Part shown: positions 25,058-38,813 of the stretch, piece after piece
Position numbering within the stretch: the stretch's first letter is position 1
How the letters are laid out: every line of letters begins with the position of its first letter
Source: Dirofilaria immitis
Lineage: Eukaryota; Nematoda; Chromadorea; Rhabditida; Onchocercidae
Direction: 5' to 3'
NCBI GenBank assembly: GCA_024305405.1
Contig: JAKNDB010000068.1
Span: forward strand, 10,835,501 to 10,899,500
DNA length: 64,000 nt
The notes under the pieces: model-generated
Database searches by the model: none
What the model was told of the DNA's origin: nothing
What the model saw: only the letters and a program-made list of their open reading frames with translations
Translations under genes and position numbers: made by a program

Positions 25058-28000
25058 TTAAAATGACGACAAAAACTTCTTACTTTCCGCTGTGCTAGCG
25101 CCCGTCACTTCTTTCTCAAGTTCAAGCTTCTTTTGAGCAAGAGCTAACATCTCCTCCTCAACTGTATCGGCAGATATCAAACGTACAACAAAAACATCTC
25201 TGCAAAGAAACCATTTGTTACATTCGATGCATTAAATAATATATCTTAAAATTCCGTTAATAGAACTAGTAAAAAAACATGACGTTACTTTTTAGAATTT
25301 TTGTCTTTGGGTGTGTCCATAATTTCTTTCAGATACCAAATTATTTAATACTTCTCTTCATATAATAAGATGATCCAGAAATAAACAATTTCTAGCTTCA
25401 TTGACTTAAATTCCAAGAAGTATTTTGCCATTAAACAAGTTTTCTTGATACAAAATAGACCTTGACAGAAACATACTTTGTCTGACCCATGCGGTGACAT
25501 CTCCCTTCCGCTTGTTTGTCATTATATGGATTAAAATCAATATCGTGCAGTATGATATGATTAGCTGCAGTCAAATTGATACCCAAACCACCAGCTTTGG
25601 TTGACAACAAAAGACGAATAAATCAGGAGACGAATTATATTCATTAATCACTTCTTGCCTAAAAGTTTGATGGCAATCGATAAATGTGAAGAAATTTTAA
25701 TATACCTTTCCATAACCGGATAAACAAAACAAATTCGAAAATCATGTGAAGAAATTTTAATATACCTTTCCATAACCGGAGTTGAACCATCCAGACGACA
25801 ATATTGGTAATCACGCAATTTGAGGTAAACTTCAAGAATATCCATTATTGATGTAAACTGACTAAATATTAATACTTTATCTCCCTGAAAGGTCATCAGT
25901 GTTTTAACTTTCTGACTTGTTTAGCCAAAGAAAACGTCATTTCAAATCGTGGTCAAAATTTTAGCTGTTGCCACCTACCTTTTCTTTAATTGAAGGTAAC
26001 AGCTTATCTAATTCCTTGAATTTTCCAGATTCAAGTGTAACTTTTTCATTAAGGATGAAACTCTGCGTTGAGATAAATTTTGAACATAATTGACTAATAG
26101 CAAAATCTGATAAAAACGCAAGATCTTCGGCAACATGATCTGATTTCTTTTTGCGATATTCATTTTCCTGGGAGAACAATAATAAAAATATAATTCTCTG
26201 TTGAGAAAGCCTTAACGTTTTACCAAAAATTCACAATATTTATAATTTTTTTTAATCACGATAGAAATTGTAATACTGGAGTGATTTCAGTCGAAATTAA
26301 ATTTAGGATAACAGCAGGAAAAATACAAATCTCATTAAAAGGGAACAATTTTCATGACGACTTCTGAATGTTATGTTAGTTACAAGAATTCCAAATCTTT
26401 AATACTGATTATTTATTGAAATCCCCATCCACTCATGGAACGTTAACAAATATAAAATTACATCTCATAAGGAATTCGTAAAAATAAAAATGCAACAGAA
26501 ATCTGAAGAACAAACCTTTGCGCACAAAACTTTGGCAATTTGAGTCACTTTATCATCATCATATAATCGTCTATACAGTAAAGGATGGTTGGCCACTTGT
26601 CGCAATTGCATTAATGGGCTTGAATTATATTTCTCACCACTTGATTCTATTAAACGGAATTCACGTACCAAATCTGTATAAATCTCTTTCTGTTCCATTA
26701 TCATCGGACACTTGATTACACATTCTTTTTCACTGGCAAATAATTTAGCACCTAAATAAAAATTAGCAAGACAATTTTTTAATGAGCATTTCACTTCGAA
26801 TTTTGCAAAGTTCACATGAACAAAAATTGTTCGAAGAGGAAACTTACATCAGCTTTTAACCTTCGTAAAATGTACGGCTTCAAAATCGCTTTTGCTTGTT
26901 CAATTTTATCAGCTTCATATAACGCACCATTTTTGGCTTCCAATGCTGGGATTTTCTTTAAAAGAGAAAAATTTCAAAACTTTTTTATTATGGATGTGAT
27001 TTTAATATGGATATGATTATTATGGATGTGATGAAATGTAATCATAAAGACTGTTTACAAGTTTCTTCTGTAGCCTTGCAATCTAATCTTCAAGAAAAAC
27101 GTGACTGAATAATATGAATTATTTAAGAGCAAATGGTCTCATGGTCTCAAACTGAAACTTTGGGAAGACTAATAAACCTGTTGAAACTGTTGCAAAAGCT
27201 GTCCAATGTCATTGCAATATTTCGTAAATAATTTCGTCATTGTGAAGTACATTAATGAAATTAGCTCAACAAGATTGTTTTGAAGAGGCGTGCCAGTAAT
27301 CAAAATTTTTCTTTCACCCTGCAATTTTTTAAATCACTTATTTCAAATAAAAATGAACTCAATTTTATTAAAAATCATCTTAACCGTAGAGAGAGGAAAC
27401 AAATAGAACGGAAATAGTAATAGCGATATCGCAAATCTTTTCAACAAACTTCATCTGATCAGTACTTAAAACATTATAAGAGATGTGAATATGATTTAAA
27501 TGTCTAATCCTACCTATTAGAAAATGATCAAAGTTAGAATTTAGAATAGTAATTACAGATGTTGTGATAATGTAGTAATATATTCAAATAATAATATACC
27601 ATTTTCAATGTATGGCAGCACTGCAAATTTTGATAATATTTAAAATATAATAAAATTAAACATACATGAATTTTCATAAGATTTTTGTAACGATCAGTAC
27701 TACAGTTCTTCAATAGATGGCCTTCATCATAAATAACATAATTTATTCGGAAACGTTTGAAAAATTTCCGATCTTCCGTTTTAGAACCAACCATATTATA
27801 AGTTGTTAGCAAAACATCTATCTATAAAAATAAAGGCCTGAGATAGAGTCCCAATCTCAGATAATCAGCAATACCTTGATTATAGAGCTCATCCTTCTCC
27901 GAAAAACTAATTACCGCTTTAGACATTAAATCGATTAGTTTTATAAATCACTGAAATAATTGTATTTTTCGATATCGCTGATAATTATTGCATTTTTTCC

Positions 28001-31000
28001 GTTCATTTTTTCTCGAAGCAGCAAAAGAGAAATATGGATATTTAGGTCTTCCAATCTGGAAAGTAACACTATTTGGAATTGCTGATTTTATTAATTACAT
28101 TTTTATCAGTTGCCATATATCGTAGCTGCCTTCGATCAGCAATGCTACCATAATATGTAATGATATTGATTTTAGGAGACCATTTTGAAAATTCACTGAG
28201 CCAATTTTCAATTGTCGAAGACGGCACTACAATTAGATGCGGTCCTTTGATCTGCTCACTCTTTAAGTAGGTTATAAAAGCTATTATTTGGACTGTTTTT
28301 CCAAGGCCCTGAAAAAACAAAAATGACTGCAGATTAGCGTTCATCTAGTAACCGACATAGAAAAATAAAATGCTTATCGTTAACGCAACTCCTAGAAAAC
28401 ATAAAACAAATTAGGAATATTTTTTTATCATTATCCCTCTTCTCTGTACCTTTCCTTCTGAATTATTATAAATAATTACCATTTCATCAGCTAAAATAGC
28501 ATTTAACTTTAACTTGTGCATCATCATAAGCCAATTCAGACCGATTTGCTGATACGAATGAAGCTTGCATCTGAAAACAAGCAATGATAAAGAGAATTGT
28601 TTTCTCGAAAGGATAAGGAGATTATGATTCCATAAAACGCACTGTTCACTCAGAAGTTTTGGCTTCATTTGCAACTGTTTGGATTTAGTCGATTCCAAAG
28701 CAGAATAAATTTCTTCCGAATGTCGACGACAATCATCCAAGATATTTTCCAATATACTTCTGTTTTCCAAAAATCTAAATATTGCTCGGCAGCACAGGAT
28801 CCACGTGGGCATTGCAAAAGACGGGATTCCTAGAATTTATTATATAATTTAAACTTAAGTTTCTCTGTCCACATGATATGGTGCAAGAATGACTGGAATT
28901 TGCATATCACAAATACCAAAATGCAGCTACATTAATATGATTCTCGAAATATGATACCACAGTTCACAAAAATTGAACATGAGCAAAAAACAAAGGAAGA
29001 TATTGTGGAACATCTACCAAATCTTCGTAATCCCGAAACGGCCGATTACTGATTATAAAATCAGCTACTTTATCATTTATGCGGGAGTTCCCATCAACAT
29101 ATTTCGATTAGCATCGTTAAAAACGTTACACAACAATTTTTCAAAATCACCGATGAGGGAGTATTGCGAAAAGCATTGCGACTTCGTCGTTCCATAACCT
29201 GAATAATTCAACTTGCTGAAAAAATCAGCCAACTACTCATCAAAATTCTCCATCTTTCAAATATTTGTCATTCATCAGCATCACTACTTCTCTAAGTTAA
29301 ATAAATATCAGAAACAATCAATTATTTCCAATACTTTCAATTTATGAAATCATGAAGGCATCGAATACCGTGATTTCATTCTACTATTTTCTATTTTACC
29401 ATCTTTTTTAAACTAGTCTGCTCATTTATTTAGTACAAGTTTCAAAATAAAATTTTCTGAATGAATGTACCAACCTGACCACTTTCACCACTACTATCAC
29501 TCTTCTCTATTCGTGCTGAACTATCGGAATCATAGTGTTCACCGCTTTCATTTTCTTCACTGCTCGAATTCACATATTTCCTACGCTTCTTAACCTTTTT
29601 CACCACCATTTTTAAGCTTACTGGAACCTTCAACAAGAAATATATTGAAATCCTCAAACAGCGGTAAAATAACCTACGCTTTGGAAGGAACAATTAAGAT
29701 CAAAATAGTAGTGACATTGTCGTAACCATCTACTGCTTCTCGCATAGGTTAAAAATCTTGAACATTAGTACTGTTATTATCAACTAATTCGTCATGACCA
29801 TCATCAAGTTCATTTATCTCAAATTTTAATGTATGACTTATATTCATATCTCAACTTCAACAACATGGTGCGTGCCAATCATTATAAAATGACTAAAACA
29901 TTACTAATTACTTTTTCTTCATCCTTTTCTGATTTTTCATCGCTGGACGAGGAAATAACTGCTCTCTTCCGTCCTCCCTTCCTGGCAGTCGATTGCGTGA
30001 CTATATGTACATCATCTTGTTTCAATAAACTACCTAACCGTGGCTTGCATAACCATTTCACTGGCTGTTTTGTATCAGATTTTTGATCACTTGACTCGCT
30101 ATCTGTGAACGTTTGCAGCCTTAAAGATGATGGAAGATTAATATAACTTCGCATTACGATGTTCGAAAACTTTATTCTCACATAATTGACGTAAAAGTAT
30201 TAACTTGCAAACAAAAAAATAAATAAAACCGAACAAAATTGTTCATTCTGAAGCATGTTCTTCTGAAGTCTATAAAAACAATTATTTGGGGTATAATAAT
30301 TTTTATAAATAGTTGACTAAAGAAATAAATCATGCTTTGACTGGATTTTTCTATTTTATTTACTGCTTTCTACAACCGTTCTTGGAAAAAATTCTCAACT
30401 TGATTTTAAATAATGAATTAATCTGATAAATTAAAAATCACGCTTACCTTTCTTCAAAAGTTAGATCCTTATGAACAATATTCGGCGCAACTCGGACGCT
30501 TCTCGAAGGCACTTTGGAGATCTCTTTTTCATTTTCAACTATTTCTGCATTTGAATCTCGTCTGTTCCAACCAGTAATAGTATGTAGCGTCTCCAAATTT
30601 TTAAATTCCTCACCATTTGACCTGTTTCCAATCAATTCCTCCTCCTCAGATGATGACATCAAACGTCGATTATGATGGAATGATCGTGTTTTTTAACTTC
30701 TAAAAATTATTATGTTTCGCATGAATCATATAATATTGATTCACTTTCCAATTATTTGAAGCATGTATTTTGCAACAGATTTGCGATTTTTAATAAACTT
30801 CACCTTTTGATGCATGTTGAAACTGTGTCCGGTTATTCTTTTTGCCACTTCTTGATGCAAGCAAATTCACCATCTATAAATTAATTTCTGAATCAATACC
30901 ATACTACGGACATAAAACAGCTATCTTCTTGGAAAGATTTACCTAAAGGTATACTATTATTCTCTGTCGAAACCTTTTGTTATTCAGTTTTTAGCCACGA

Positions 31001-31836
31001 CAGGAGAGATCTAACATGAACAAGAATTATCTTCAATTAGTTTGAGAATGACCATACTTTAAACATAAACATACGATAACTTCAAATTATCTAGCTTTTC
31101 TATATAAATGACTTTCCACGACTAAACCTATATGCAAAGAAAAATACATATACAGACATAAACAATATCGACTTTTTTTCATTGGATGTTATATGCGCTT
31201 AGTTTAGGAAAATTGACTTTCACAGAAAAACTTCTGTAAAAAGTCAGGTCATTTTAAAGTTTCATTGCTTGGAAAAAATTTCCAATTTGAGAAAATTACA
31301 ACTACTGAATTCAAAGCCTAAAAAAATTGAGGTTCTTTCTTTTTAAAATATCTAAACATCTGTTGATTCGCCAGAATTCCCAATCAAAATTTGAAAAAAG
31401 GATCTTAATTCGAATTCTTAAATCAATCAAAACTTCGGTTCTATTTCTTCTAACAGTTTGGAATGATCTCAAATAAAAAGAAAAGAAATATTTAGTAAAC
31501 ATCTCCAGACTTTACTGAAACTTTACTTCTCAATAAAATCGATCGAAATTCAAGGTAAAACATTTTGTACAAATTATAAAAACTGTTCTTAAAAGTTTGA
31601 TAAAACTACTAATTCAATTAAAATTTGAAGTTTCGTTCCATTAAATTGATAAAATTCACAACTATGTTCAAGCAAATTTAAATTTAAAGACTTCAAAAAA
31701 TAAAATAAGCAACCTGTGCAACGGACTGCTTCTTAAATGCTAACCCGCGAATGACATCTTTTACGGATTCATTGGGTCGATGAGCCACACGACGTCTTTC
31801 CCCAACAATAGCTTCAAATGATCCAGTAGCACTCAT
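25058..31836 (-). CDS. smarcad1: SMARCAD1/Fun30-type SNF2 chromatin remodeller
   Basis: Snf2-family ATPase of the Fun30/ETL1 group, acting in heterochromatin maintenance and DNA-end resection. Exons from the 5' end: 31836-31714, 30873-30804, 30699-30448, 30119-29912, 29627-29475, about 29198-28980, 28774-28643, 28570-28480, 28308-28099, 27821-27666, 27318-27178, 26955-26848, 26751-26516, 26167-25979, 25884-25766, 25658-25477, 25199-25058. The N terminus is acidic and Ser-rich ([22 protein letters not shown]). ATPase motifs: LADEMGLGKT, DEGH (as in human SMARCAD1), [17 protein letters not shown] [27 protein letters not shown] and RCHRMGQTK. Frame breaks of one base occur at 25609-25612, 26726-26730 and in the 29.1-kb exon. 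The start is tentative, because an acceptor at about 31905 lies upstream in frame. The 29.1-kb exon's 3' end is unresolved. Confidence 0.92.
25685..25780 (-). repeat. Tandem copy of an exon end and splice donor
   Basis: A 36-base block is present at 25685-25720 and again, identical, at 25745-25780 (period 60). Each copy holds the end of an SMARCAD1 exon (PVMER) and its donor gtatat. The copy at 25745-25780 is the one contiguous with the exon. Confidence 0.9.
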
Positions 31837-31905
31837 TCCTTCTAAATTCTTCTTTAAATTCCCTTCTTCACCGAAATTTGAATAATCCTGGCTCAACTGT
31901 TAAGT

Positions 31906-32895
31906 CAGACCAACTCCTGATATTTCCCTGCTGATTTTTCGAATAGAAGCACAACGAGCGATTTCCCACCACCTCATGAAATGAATTGATTTGAGCGATT
32001 TATGGCATTTACATTACATTGATCGGACTATTATGAAACTTCACGTTTTATTCGGTGAAAGGGTGAGTCGTACATTATTATTCGCAATATGATACGTTAA
32101 TTTTAAAATGGAGGTTTGTAGATAAAAGTCAGGGAATTAGTTTGTTTAATTGCGGTTCTGATCATCTATACAATCCGAAGTCACTAATGTGACGAAAGTA
32201 GTCATAAGCGAATTGCATATTTCACGTGAGTTTTTAATTCCGTTGCATCAAGTTCATTCCACTGACAGATATCGGCAAATCCTAATTGGAGCTAGTAGTC
32301 TTAAATGAAGTGTTCCACGTTAACCACCACAAATAATGAATTTTGTGACTGCCTTATTCAAATTGTTTGAAGCGCCTAAATATTGTGAGAACATGTTAAG
32401 TATTCGAAAATTTTGCAGGATTTTCAAACGACTTAAGAAATATTCGTGGTACTGGTCGCTTAAAATGAGGCAACCGGAATAATTAATGATTGGTAAAATA
32501 TTTGAATTAAAATAATGGAATATTTCCTCAGGAATTTATACGGGCGTCAATTGATGAATGAATAAATAGAGCTAATTTTAATAGTTCAATATTTAAAGAA
32601 CAGCGCAGACTTTTCTTCCAACTAGCATGATTTCTTTATAGTTTTTAATATCAAAACAAAATTGTTTTACAATTTCAAATATTTTTATTTTTCTGAAACA
32701 AAATATCCAATTTTCATATGGATTCAACTTAACAATGTTAAATGATGTAGCTGTTTCATGGCTGATTTGGTGATAGCCAAATATTATCGGCTGACTATTT
32801 TTTCCTGGAATTCCATTGGCTGGATGAGGTATGATGTTACGTAGGTTATCTGCGATGTGATTTGCACTAAGATTCTGAGTTGCATTAGCTATATA
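31906..32895. other. Intergenic, no gene seen
   Basis: Separates the 5' end of SMARCAD1 from the 3' end of the membrane-protein gene, both on the minus strand. AT-rich with no supported exon. Confidence 0.4.
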
Positions 32896-35800
32896 CTATT
32901 CATTAGTTAAGTTCCTGATCATAAGTTTTAAATAGCTATAAAGAATTATATCATGAATAGAATGATCTAGGTTAATTATGCATAATGATTCTGTAGAATT
33001 GTATTCAGATTCGCAACTTGAAATACTTTTGCAATGAATAAGCATTTCCATACAAATATAATATTTTTGACTTGTAAAATACAGTGGATTCATATGCAGG
33101 TATTGATTCCAGAAAGCGATAATGTGAATGAATTAATAGTTAGGGATTAGTTTTGGTTGCACAGGTTAAATAAAATTGTAAAGATGAAGAAATTAATTTT
33201 GTCTTCGATAAATTTCACATAAAATGGTGAAGAAAGATCAAAGAAATTTACCTACTGGAAGATATTCCGGAATCAACAACAGTTGGCATTGAATAAAACC
33301 TTAAATTAGTAGTATACATCCTAAAGATTGAGATGAAACATTTATTACAGAAATTTATTGATCTGTATTCTTATATTAATAAACCTCGATCTGAACTTTT
33401 TTTTCTATTGCAATGACAGAAAAAGTTGAACATGAAGATCATAGAAGTTTCAAATAACTGGAAAAAGATTCTCTGATCTTGAAGAACTGATGTAAATTCG
33501 CTTATCATTGCTTAAGTTTGGTTATATATGGATAATAGCTGGAGCTATATGCCAGTTCGATGATATTTTTATGTAAAAAATCAAATTTTTAACTCTGAAA
33601 TCTCAGCAATAAACTTTACCATGGATTTTCAAGAATTCTATTAAGCCTTGCTTCAGCTCGTTTATCGGGTAGATTCCATAATATCTTTTCTTTTGATTTC
33701 TGAGCCATATTTTCTGTACCGTCTATGATAGCTTATAATAGAAAACCGAACAGTAAAACTGATTCAAATGATTAGAACAAAGATACTATTTTATAATGAA
33801 AAAGACACTTCAAAATTTTAACTTATATTTGAATCCTCTTTTCGTTTGTTTTCTTTTTCCTATATAATTGATCATTTAAAAATGTGTTATCTGAAAAAAG
33901 TCTGGTAAAACTTCTGTAAATTTAATAGGAGTGATTGATAGTAGTAAAATTTAAATATGATTTTCTGATTGAATTTGAGTAATTATTGCAGTTTAAGCTA
34001 TCGGTGCTCTATTCAATGCCTTGATCATTCAAGAAATAAATGTCTATAAATTCATTTCATAAGAGTAATAAATATTAATATCCAATTTGAATCATTTATT
34101 TCTTGTTTAGTCTCTTTTATATTCTTTTCTTATTTATTTTCTCTCGATATCTTTCCCTATTATGTTTATTTACAGATTTCTTCAACTTGTTCAAAAATAT
34201 TGTAAAAACTATTTGTTAAGTGGAAATTTAATTATACAATAAGCATAAACTTAAGTTTTTGTTAACATAATGGAAATTCAACAGACGTGGTGACGTATTA
34301 AATGAGACAGAGGTTGGTAATGAAAACGTTGATATTGGCACATTTCCGTTCTTCGTTTCATTTGGTATTTCTACGTCAGTTTCTAGTACTGCATTCTGTA
34401 ATTTGCTTTAGGATTTCTCGGTTAAATTTTTTTATTTCTCCATCTAAATGTTGAAAGAAGAAACGGCTTATTATATAATTTGTATGTCAGAGACACACGT
34501 AGAGATATCTCTAAATTCAATCTTTAATGCTTATCAGATTTATCTATTTCTGTCTTTAAATCTCTCACACCGCTTATAACAGATGCCTTCTTTAATTTAA
34601 AGCTCTTCTTCACGATTTGATACGATTTTAGCATTTGAAGTTACACATTATTTTTGTCTTTCAAGAATATTAATATGATAACTTAACAGATATCATCAGA
34701 TGTATATCAAAGAACATCTGTTGTTAATCGGAAATTTTAGAATGGACTGACTATTTTAATCAAATGTAATAATAATTAGTTAAATTAAAATTTAGGATAA
34801 ATTTCAAATTTGAAATTCGAAATACTACAAACAAGGTACGGTAGAGGATTTGCCAATTTTTTCGACGTATCGTTTTCAACTGCATCCAATGGATCATTAT
34901 TTTCTTCATTTTTTTCATCATTTTTATCAGCCAAATCTTCCGCTAGAAAATTTATTCGGTATTTATTTCAAACCGTCGTTACTATCAATTTCTTAATTCT
35001 ATTGAAAATTACATTTTTGAATTGAATATCATTTCTTCCGTGTATAATTCTGCATATTACGACAAGAAATCTATAAAAATTAGTATGATTATCTCAATTT
35101 CCTTTTGAGTTTAGGAAAATACTGTAGTAATTTAAAATATATCATTTAAATTAGATGAAAATATATAATTTAAATTACATCCCTGTATAGTTATAATAAG
35201 CGGAATGATTAAATGATAAATATCGCTTATATGAAAAGACAGAATTTTTGATACGTTTAAGCAACATGCTCGCCTACTTGCGTAATACTCATAGATGTAA
35301 TATTATGGATATATGATTGAATTTTAAAAAACAATCAAAATTTACTGGATATTTCAGGAATAAGGAGAACTCGTTTGTTTGGTGAAAAGTATGGAATTGG
35401 ACTTGTTGAACAACCAATACGACTGATCCATTCATGAACATTATTAACTCTAATTTGATGATGATAACGTTCCGGCTAAAACAAAGATTGATAACAATGA
35501 GATATGGCGAGCCATTGAGACGGAACGAAGTGGATAGTGGTTATAACTTTAGATATATTTTTTAGTTTATTAGAGCATGCTATTCAATGATATCACTTTC
35601 TCATTCTTCTTTCAATTATTATTGTCAAATAATTAACAAAGTTCGTCAAAACTCACCATTGAAACAGCACCAATTTTTGATTTCTCATGCTTTCCATCTC
35701 TCTTAGATAATTTTTCTTTGGTTTAGCTTGATAAACCTTTTCTTTTTTTTTGAAGTATTTATACAAACCACTGGGTTTAACTAGAAAAATAAGTTTTTGA

Positions 35801-37344
35801 AAAAAGCTTCCAAAATTTATTTCTGAAAATATCTTAGTTGCTCGATTTCAAAGAACGGTCACGCTAGTTTATGTAACGTAATGCTTACTTTGATTTTGCC
35901 ATTTTTCTGAGGATAATCTTTCTGAATTGGGATCTTTTCATCTTTTGTTTTTTGAGACGGTGTTCTTGCTGTTGAAGCAGGCAAAAGTTGAAAATCCTGA
36001 AAGTTTCAAACAAAAATATCTGATCTTGGAAAACTAGCTTAAAACTCACCGCTTGATAAAATAATTTATTCAGTTACCCTTGTAATTTTATTTTTCATCA
36101 TGTCTGGTTCGATTGAAGAGATCAGTTGAGTCGGTGAAGGACTTCCATGTGATGTAGAATCAAGCAACCTGGGATATAGACCAGGTTTTGGCGGTAGTAT
36201 ATGTGGCGTAGATGACACTCGAGGATCAACTGTAAAAGGATCGAAATAGTTATTTGTGATGCTTTCAAACTATTATTCTTAGCAAAATTAAAGAGTAAAT
36301 TGAGACGGATTAATTAATAGCATCATAAATTCTGCTTAAAAATTTCTTTTGCTTAATGTTTGTCATATCGCAGATGATGTTTCCTATTTAAAATATACTA
36401 ATCCAGGCTATTATAATGATGTTTCCTATTTAAAATATACTAATCCAGGCTATTTTATAATACGACTATTTATTTTTTATTTATTTAATAAATATTTCTA
36501 AAAATAAGAGTAGATACTCTATTGCGCTCATAATTAACATCACTAGCTTTTCAGGTATGAGATCCTATGAATCACTTCTAAATTAATCAAGCATTGTGGA
36601 TACTATCTTTATCATTTTTAAATTATAAAAGTTTCATTAGATAGTTATTTCTGAAGAACCATCCAAAATCCTTATATATGCTTCGTGCTTCACCATCTTT
36701 ATTATTTAATTAACTATTACAATATTTTATCAATTTTATAGATCTTAAAGATGGCAAAGATCAGAAGTGATGGGCTGGAATACATTTAAGAAATTGATAA
36801 GGTGCTTATGCCTCTCTATCCTTTTCTTTTCCAAATTATGTTGCTTGATAAATATCATTTTTAAATTATAAATCATTTTTTTAAATTATAAAAATTTCAT
36901 TAGACAGTTATTTCTGAAGGACCCTCCAAAATCTTTACTTGGTTCTCGAGAGAAAAATGAGAGAGGTTCTTTAGAGCCAATTTTAGTATCCTTTACGGTT
37001 GCGAGCATTTGTAGTTCGAGCTGCTTTTTTCGAAACATGTCAAGTTTTAATTGATTTTTATCGTCTCGACGACGCTGTAATTCTTTCTCGATTTGCTTCC
37101 TGAATTTTTATCTATTTTCAGAAGAAGATCAATTTAAAAAAAATTTTCCCTGTACTATTTTTGAACTTAAAAATGAACTATAAAAATTTTTTCCAATTAT
37201 TGAAAATATAAATTAACCTTGATTTTCTTCGATAATAAGCGCAAAGCAGCCAAATTGCTAGCAAGCCCAAAGTGACAAAAATGATAAAAAATATAAACAG
37301 TGTAATAATCATCCATAATAGTGAACTTGATGATACACAACAAC
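32896..37344 (-). CDS. Unrecognised single-pass membrane protein, partial N terminus
   Basis: Ten phased exons: 37344-37218, 37099-36939, 36229-36078, 35996-35889, 35780-35657, 35475-35346, 34942-34840, 33731-33620, 33299-33252, 33070-32896 (stop). The first has one membrane helix (about 25 residues, LFIFFIIFVTLGLLAIWLL) preceded by CCVSSSS and followed by a basic stop-transfer YYRRKSR. Then come a charged helix (QIEKELQRRRDD, MFRKKQLELQ), a Pro/Ser segment (PHILPPKPGLYPR), a Lys-rich segment, a His/Arg segment (PERYHHQIRVNN), an acidic block (DKNDEKNEENNDPL) and a Ser-rich end. The tail is about 390 residues. Frame breaks appear in exons 4-5 and in 33731-33620. The exons before 37344 (any signal peptide or ectodomain) are not found, and no family is recognised. 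Confidence 0.6.
36376..36459. repeat. 42-bp tandem duplication in an intron
   Basis: Two almost identical copies beginning gatgtttcctatttaaaa. They lie inside an intron of the membrane-protein gene. Confidence 0.9.
36610..36935. repeat. Direct repeat of about 60 bp, intron
   Basis: Blocks at about 36613-36672 and 36877-36935 share tttttaaattataaaa, then tttcattagayagttattt, then ccatccaaaatc-like sequence. The right copy ends at the donor of exon 37099-36939. Confidence 0.7.
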
Positions 37345-38800
37345 CTAGAACAGATTTGCTAAATAGTACGAAATCTTACTTTTATTTTTAATTTACCTCA
37401 TTTATCTATGAAAATATTTGGTTCAAAGAGAAATAAAAGGAGTAAGAAATGGGTAAACTGATTAAATTTATTTAATGTTTATATTTCGCTTCCTTATATA
37501 TTTGAATAAAGGCTTAAATGCGATTTATGTTAAAGCCTTTTAAAAGCATCGATTGCCGTATCTTTTGGCAACTGGAAATTATTTTTAATTCCTTAGGTTC
37601 CGCAGATGTGTTTTATGATTCCAAAACATCCTTAGCATCAATGAGTAGTAAATTTAAATTTATTATAAAAATAGAAAAAAGTAAGGAAGATACCTTGGAA
37701 TAGATTTACACTTTTAAATTTAACTGTATTTCTGCAAATAAAAGAATAGCCTTTTTTGCGTGAAGAAAAATATATTATCCTTCTTGCATTTAATTTTTTA
37801 AACATTTCTTTACTAATAAAGTATGAAATTGCATAATGATTTGATTAATAAATACGTGGGAATAATCTTGCATGAACTATTTGCATGATTTCTTCCCAAA
37901 CAATAAATGAATATAATGACTTATTCAGTTTGAGAGTAATGATGAACTTATATTTTTATCCATAATGATAAATAAGACATCTAGCACAATAACCAAGAAA
38001 AGAAAATAAATAAAATCAATCAGCAACAATTGTCAGTCATAATTCTGTTTTCAAATTTTACAAAAAATGAATAAATGGCAATTGACCAGTATAGTTACCT
38101 TTTCATGGTTACTATGAAACGATCGATTGAATTATTCCTAATTTGTTAAGGTATTGAAACGTATACTTTCAAAATTCACTTTCCTTTGATATAGCAATCA
38201 CTGAGGCTGAAAAATTGCTTATTAGCCAATTTATTTCAATTTTTTTAAATTCTTAAATTTCAATTCCTTGCCTTTTGTTGCATATACTTTGCTGTTCTCA
38301 TAACAATTCATTTTTTATTTTGTTACAGAGATTTTAAGAATTAATGCTTAAATGCTGTGACCTCATTGCATATGTTTTTATTCAACAGCAATATATATTC
38401 AACCTGTAAACCTGGTAAATTTACGAAATAACTTATATCGACCAAATTTATCAGAATAGCTATGATCGTCAGAAACTTCCACTCAGCAATCAACCAACTC
38501 AAGTTAACACAGTGATATGAAATGACTACTTCTAGTCTATATTTTAGTATGCTTAAATAATTCTGCAAAGTACGACGCAAGTACATCGAGAACATCATAT
38601 ATATGTAAACTAGCAGAAGTACTGATGCAGAAAGAATATCCTTATTGTATGGTGGCTTTCAATTGGGCCGCATTATTATGATGTGCTCGACAGTGTTTCC
38701 GTTTGTTTAGATTTGTTGAGAAATTAGGCATGCTGCTTGATATAATCTTATTCTGATCTACGTGATGCTTAAATGTGGTTCTGCTCGGACTTACGTGGTC
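37345..38800. other. Unresolved 5' region between two divergent genes
   Basis: Should hold the missing 5' exons of the minus-strand membrane protein and the promoter of the plus-strand AUP1 gene. Short frames occur (37518-37703 plus, 38341-38598 minus), but none can be phased to known exons. Confidence 0.35.
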
Positions 38801-38811
38801 TCTTGTTTCAG
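38801..38811 (+). promoter_or_regulatory. Probable SL trans-splice acceptor of AUP1
   Basis: tcttgtttcag ends two bases before the AUP1 start codon, with no upstream exon needed. In nematodes that arrangement is typical of spliced-leader addition. Confidence 0.55.
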
Positions 38812-38813
38812 GA

